Shown here piece by piece: positions 60,246 to 64,000 of a DNA stretch of 64,000 nt. Origin of the DNA: JAWPMT01 sp965267435 (GTDB lineage Bacteria; Bacteroidota; Bacteroidia; Cytophagales; Cyclobacteriaceae); the NCBI GenBank assembly GCA_965267435.1, contig OZ253960.1, forward strand, positions 7,019,301 through 7,083,300, read 5' to 3'. Each line of letters starts with the position of its first letter. Position 1 is the stretch's first letter. Below the pieces are notes generated by a model. The model had not been told where the DNA came from. It saw only the letters and a program-made list of their open reading frames with translations, and did no database searches. The position numbers and the translations under genes are program-made.

Positions 60246-60498
60246 TAGTGCAATTTTAGTAACGTCACGGTATGCGCCTGATAATCAAGGAGTAACATGT
60301 ACGGTGAGTTAGTTTAGTGCAATTCAAACTTGATTTTTTATAACGGGAAGGTATGCGTCTAGTGAGGAAATTGACCCTTCAAGACGTCAACTGACATGCT
60401 AAAACCAAATTTCTGGTATTGTAACCCCCTCATGTTCAATTCATTGTATTTTACCGGGAAATAATAAAATAAAAAAGGAAACTTTTCATGTATGCGCC
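60246..60498 (+). repeat. Tandem degenerate motifs upstream of the giant adhesin gene
   Basis: The 527-nt gene-less interval 60062-60588 contains TAGTGCAATT twice (60246, 60315), each followed by TAACG.....GGTATGCGYCT (60260-60279 and 60341-60360, 16 of 20 bases alike, 81 nt apart). A third GTATGCGCC at 60490 heads an inverted repeat with GGCGTATA. These look like regulator sites or transcript hairpins for the adhesin. Outside them I see nothing. Confidence 0.5.
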
Positions 60499-60588
60499 AA
60501 AAAGTGGCGTATATTGCAGCGTTGTATTCGAAGTGATTTTTACATTGCTTCTTGTTATTCGGCACTAATCGTAAACCTAACCCGTACC

Positions 60589-63500
60589 ATGGAAATCGCT
60601 AATTATCGCCTAAGCGGTAAGGAGATTGCTAAAGGCAGTCGCCTATCTTCCGTTTTCTCCTTTCTAACTTTTTGTTGTAGATCCTTTTCCTATTCCGTGA
60701 AGACGGCCGCAAGGTCGTTGCTATTGGTAGCAACTTTTTTGAGCCTCAGCTCGGTTGCCAATGGTCCTTCTCCGGAGTCAGTTCCCGACGGTGATGTAAG
60801 TCGGTCGGTGCTCGCTTCCTCTTCAGGCATGTACTTTGCCGGAGGCGACTTCTCACTTGACTTCGTGGCGGCGGCACCATTTACATACGACCATGCTGTA
60901 GGCGGGGGCGCTTTCAATGATCGAACCGTAGGGAAAACGGATGATATAGTGGAGTCCCTGCAGGGAGGTGACTTCAAGTGCGGTGATATTGTCACTTACC
61001 TCACGGAGATCTCGGTGGATGCCGGCGCTCCAGGAGCACAAAGTATTGAGATCGACTTCTCTTTCCTTGCCAACACCACGGGACAATCAGGCGCGGCTCA
61101 CGCCAATATTGAACAGGTACTAATTAATTATGGTGCTGTTGTAAATGGTACTGGTCCGGGAGGCACGGACGCAGCTATAAGTGATGATGGGGGCAGTACC
61201 GCTATCTTGGCTAGTGAGTGGTTGACAGGACCCTTGTATCAAGCAGGGAGTCAATTGCATGCTAAAATCGAAATTGATGATCTGGAAGCTAGCGAAACCG
61301 TCGTCCTTAGGATCGATGTACGGTTATCATGCGATCCTGGAAGCAATCCAACAGGCAACCTCCAGGCCGCTATTGACGATGCCGAGGTCATTGGCCCTCC
61401 GGCGGAGGTTGGAGCAATTAGTGCTGGACAGCAGACGATACCATTTCAAAAGCTCGGGGAGCTACCTGATCCTCTGGAGTGCAACCTGACGGGACCAGTC
61501 GAGGCATGTGAAGGAGACATGGTCATGTTTACCGCTGCCGCGCAAAGTGATGGCGACACGGAGGTAACCTATATGTGGTTTGTCAATGGTATTGAACAGG
61601 TCGGACAGACCGCCCAGTCTATCACATTCGCTGCAAGTCAAAGCGGCCCACTCGAGGTTACGGTGAGGATCATTTCCACCATTGCTAATGAAGATGATAA
61701 TCGAGGTTTCATAGAATGCTCTGCATCGGCCACCGTTTATGATGCCCCTGAGGTCGAGGCGGGTCCATCTCAGGATTTGTGCATTATAGATGGGACTGAA
61801 ACCGTGCAGTTGGCCGGTTCCTTTGGTGGTGGTGCCTCTTCCGCTACCTGGAGCACAAGCGGGAGCGGTACCTTCAGTCCCAATAACACGACTCCGAATG
61901 CAACCTACGACCCTTCTGAAGCGGACATTCAGGCAGGGCTGGTCACGTTGACATTAACGACCGATGATCCTGCTGGTCCTTGTAACGCGATTGCAGATGA
62001 CATGACCATCTCTTTCTTCACCAACACACTGGCTGTGAAGGATGGTACGATCTGCGCTGGTGGATCATTGGATCTTAACCTACTGGTTGTGGACAATGGG
62101 GGAGGCACAATTTCCTTTCACAATAACCAAACTGATGCCGAAAATAACACCAACCCTATTTCCGCTACGGTCAATCCAACATTGGCACAGTCGGAATACT
62201 GGGTACGCAGTACGGGAGGACAGTGCTATGATTTTGCAAAGGTTACGATTGGCATAAATGACGAGATCACGGTTACCATGTCTGATGCTTCAATTTGTGC
62301 AGGCGAGACGGCGACTTTGACAGCCAGTGCTGGCGGAGGTAATGGTAATTACACATATACTTTCTATGATGCGGGCAATAATGAGCTACAAACTGGTGCA
62401 AGTAATACGCTCGAGGTTACGCCCGTATCTACTACGACATATAGTGTCGTGGTGAATGATGATTTCATCACTACGGATGGTGCGCAATGCGCTTCAGAGG
62501 CAGTCGCCGCAACAGTGACGGTCAAGCCAATCCCTCCTTGTCCAGGTGGTGTAGCGACTGTGTGTCCTGATGGGTCGGTGGATTTAACGGGTCCTGATGG
62601 AGTGGATTCTTACACATGGGAACTTGGCGGGGAAGTCATTGGAACCAGCCAGCAAGTTACTGTAGATGCCCCTGACGGTCTGACATGTGGTGATTCATTC
62701 ACTGTGCAATTGACGGTCGAACTAGATGGTTGCGAGAAGACATGTGACTGGACAGTAAATGTCGAAGACAATGAGGCACCAACATTTACCTTCAGTCAGG
62801 AAATTCTGGATATCCTGGCAAATAATGGCGAAGTGGATTGCAGTGTTCAGTTGCCTTTCGGTCCTAATGATATCACCCCTGCAGATAATTGCGGAGGGAC
62901 GCTAACGGTGGGCTTCAGCGATGTCATTGAATCAGCAGATTGTAGTGAGGGGTACATCACGAAGTTTACTTGTACGTGGACAGTCACGGATGAGTGCGGC
63001 AATGTGGCCAGCGAGACACTCGAATTTTTCCATGTAGATACGACGGCTCCGACCATCACGGTTCCTGCCGAGGATGAAACTGTAGAATGCGGGCCGAATA
63101 ATGCGGCTGAGTTGCAGACTTGGCTGAATAATAATGGCGGTGCAGAGGCTACCGATGATTGCGGATCCATCACCTGGACAAATGACTATTTGACTGGCCC
63201 TGGTTTAAGCGATGGCTGTGGCGAGACAGGCAGCGTGACAGTGACCTTCACTGCGACTGATGACTGTGGTAATGCGAGCACAACCACAGCAACCTTTACT
63301 ATTGTTGATACAACACCTCCTGTTGCGGTGGAATCACCGGGAGATGCTGATGTTACGCTTGAGTGCAGTGATGCAGCTGGTATTGCCGCCGCCGAGGGTT
63401 TTACTCCTTCCTTTACAGATGCATGTTCTGACAACCTATCCATCAAACTGGTAGGTGACAATGTGACGACTGACCCTGAATGCCCTGATGCATATACGAG

Positions 63501-64000
63501 AGTTCGCAAGTGGACAGCTACTGATGAATGTAATAATGTAAGTGAGGAGTATGTTCAGACGATCACGGTCGTAGATGAGACAGCACCCGAGCTGACAGTA
63601 CCTGATGATGTAACGATCAGCTGTGAGGCAGATGACAGTCCTACGGGCACAGGCAGTGCTACTGCTACTGATAACTGCGATGATGATGTTACGGTGACAT
63701 ATTCAGATGTTGTCACCCCTGGAGCATGTGCGAATGAGCAGACGATCACACGAACGTGGACCGCTGAGGACGACTGTGGCAACGAGACGGTTCAGGTCCA
63801 GACGATCACTGTTAAGGACGAGATAGCGCCTACGTTCACGGTTCCTGATGACGTGACGATCTATGCAGATGCGAACTGCGATTTTGACAGCAGTGTAGGT
63901 GTGACTGGCGATGTAACGGATGAGGCTGACAACTGCGACACGAGCCTTGATGCTACGTATGCGGATGCGATTGCTGCTGGCAGCTGTGAGGGTGAGCGCA
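60589..64000 (+). CDS. Giant secreted adhesin-like protein with HYR/Ig-like repeats (5' part, runs off the window)
   Basis: Open frame of 1137 codons with no stop to the window end. From the ATG at 60589 there is a long leader ending in KTAARSLLLVATFLSLSSVANG; a GTG at 60697 would start the leader at that point, and the choice is uncertain. An N-terminal domain of about 220 aa (MYFAGGDFSLDFVAAAPF..., YGAVVNGTGPGG) is followed by Ig/PKD-like domains (about 300-700) and, from about residue 745, Cys-rich HYR-type repeats with DDCGN, VDTTAP and VPDDVT motifs. It is probably a cell-surface adhesin or gliding protein exported by type IX secretion, whose signal would lie past 64000. Confidence 0.85.
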   Translation, partial: MEIANYRLSGKEIAKGSRLSSVFSFLTFCCRSFSYSVKTAARSLLLVATFLSLSSVANGPSPESVPDGDVSRSVLASSSGMYFAGGDFSLDFVAAAPFTYDHAVGGGAFNDRTVGKTDDIVESLQGGDFKCGDIVTYLTEISVDAGAPGAQSIEIDFSFLANTTGQSGAAHANIEQVLINYGAVVNGTGPGGTDAAISDDGGSTAILASEWLTGPLYQAGSQLHAKIEIDDLEASETVVLRIDVRLSCDPGSNPTGNLQAAIDDAEVIGPPAEVGAISAGQQTIPFQKLGELPDPLECNLTGPVEACEGDMVMFTAAAQSDGDTEVTYMWFVNGIEQVGQTAQSITFAASQSGPLEVTVRIISTIANEDDNRGFIECSASATVYDAPEVEAGPSQDLCIIDGTETVQLAGSFGGGASSATWSTSGSGTFSPNNTTPNATYDPSEADIQAGLVTLTLTTDDPAGPCNAIADDMTISFFTNTLAVKDGTICAGGSLDLNLLVVDNGGGTISFHNNQTDAENNTNPISATVNPTLAQSEYWVRSTGGQCYDFAKVTIGINDEITVTMSDASICAGETATLTASAGGGNGNYTYTFYDAGNNELQTGASNTLEVTPVSTTTYSVVVNDDFITTDGAQCASEAVAATVTVKPIPPCPGGVATVCPDGSVDLTGPDGVDSYTWELGGEVIGTSQQVTVDAPDGLTCGDSFTVQLTVELDGCEKTCDWTVNVEDNEAPTFTFSQEILDILANNGEVDCSVQLPFGPNDITPADNCGGTLTVGFSDVIESADCSEGYITKFTCTWTVTDECGNVASETLEFFHVDTTAPTITVPAEDETVECGPNNAAELQTWLNNNGGAEATDDCGSITWTNDYLTGPGLSDGCGETGSVTVTFTATDDCGNASTTTATFTIVDTTPPVAVESPGDADVTLECSDAAGIAAAEGFTPSFTDACSDNLSIKLVGDNVTTDPECPDAYTRVRKWTATDECNNVSEEYVQTITVVDETAPELTVPDDVTISCEADDSPTGTGSATATDNCDDDVTVTYSDVVTPGACANEQTITRTWTAEDDCGNETVQVQTITVKDEIAPTFTVPDDVTIYADANCDFDSSVGVTGDVTDEADNCDTSLDATYADAIAAGSCEGER

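Noticed and set aside
61000..64000. Minus-strand frames rich in Ser/Val/Thr near the window end
   Set aside because: Reverse shadows of the repeat-rich adhesin frame; they show only the complement of its codon bias.

Overview
The window is chromosomal DNA of a member of the Bacteroidota, most likely a (marine) Cytophagales-type bacterium. The evidence is the gene content: TonB-dependent receptors with carboxypeptidase-like N-terminal domains, a FecI/FecR/FecA-type signalling unit with an STN domain, a lipid-anchored TamA homologue (TamL), a methionine synthase split into two genes behind a SAM-I riboswitch, a four-helix-bundle (23S IVS-type) gene, a YwqK-repeat protein and a huge HYR-domain surface protein of the kind exported by type IX secretion. 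Several starts lie about 21 nt behind a TAnnTTTG box, the Bacteroidota -7 promoter element. Most of the window is housekeeping DNA with tight gene spacing; no phage, IS transposase, CRISPR array, rRNA or intact tRNA was seen.

Layout. 0-5.6 kb: end of a sugar/polysaccharide region (NDP-sugar epimerase, glycosyltransferase, methyltransferase) followed by small envelope lipoproteins and a DUF3108 protein. 5.6-9.8 kb: ECF sigma factor, FecR anti-sigma factor and an STN-containing TonB receptor, a complete surface-signalling relay. 9.9-11.1 kb: a secreted SxxK serine hydrolase. 11.3-18.3 kb: a co-directional carbohydrate operon (NupG-type permease, Gfo/Idh/MocA oxidoreductase, a four-helix-bundle gene flanked by inverted repeats, a cytosolic and a Tat-exported TIM-barrel sugar isomerase, and a TonB receptor). 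18.3-20.1 kb: TMEM220-like membrane protein and an aspartyl-protease/PDZ protein. 20.2-25.9 kb: SAM riboswitch, metH (two genes), metF and HMG-CoA lyase. 25.9-26.1 kb: a compact nest of inverted repeats that looks like a MITE or REP-type element.

26-35 kb: dprA, a MerR regulator, a CapA-family protein, an M23 peptidase, alaS, gatB and a TlpA-like thioredoxin. 35-45 kb: a short protein that I propose is a DNA polymerase III psi-like (HolD) subunit, an acyl-CoA thioesterase and pcm; ribE; the tamL-hemF-PAP2 operon; a TrmH-type methyltransferase; pgi; and a Na+/Ca2+ exchanger. 45-54 kb: phosphohexomutase, an unknown protein, trpS, a DUF1573 protein, an M1 peptidase and gyrB, with two perfect DnaA boxes in the intergenic region beyond gyrB. 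54-64 kb: a CoA-binding protein, the YwqK-repeat protein, tryptophan 2,3-dioxygenase divergent from glutaryl-CoA dehydrogenase, an unknown protein, an MlaE permease without an MlaF neighbour, and the first 3.4 kb of the giant HYR-domain adhesin, which runs off the window end.

The observations I consider most valuable are the explicit translational switch in the SAM-I leader (two mutually exclusive helices, one of which hides the metH ribosome binding site), the HolD-like protein, the inverted-repeat element at 25.93-26.10 kb, the repeat-flanked four-helix-bundle cassette inside the sugar operon, and the DnaA boxes next to gyrB. I did not find a clearly new defence or mobile system.
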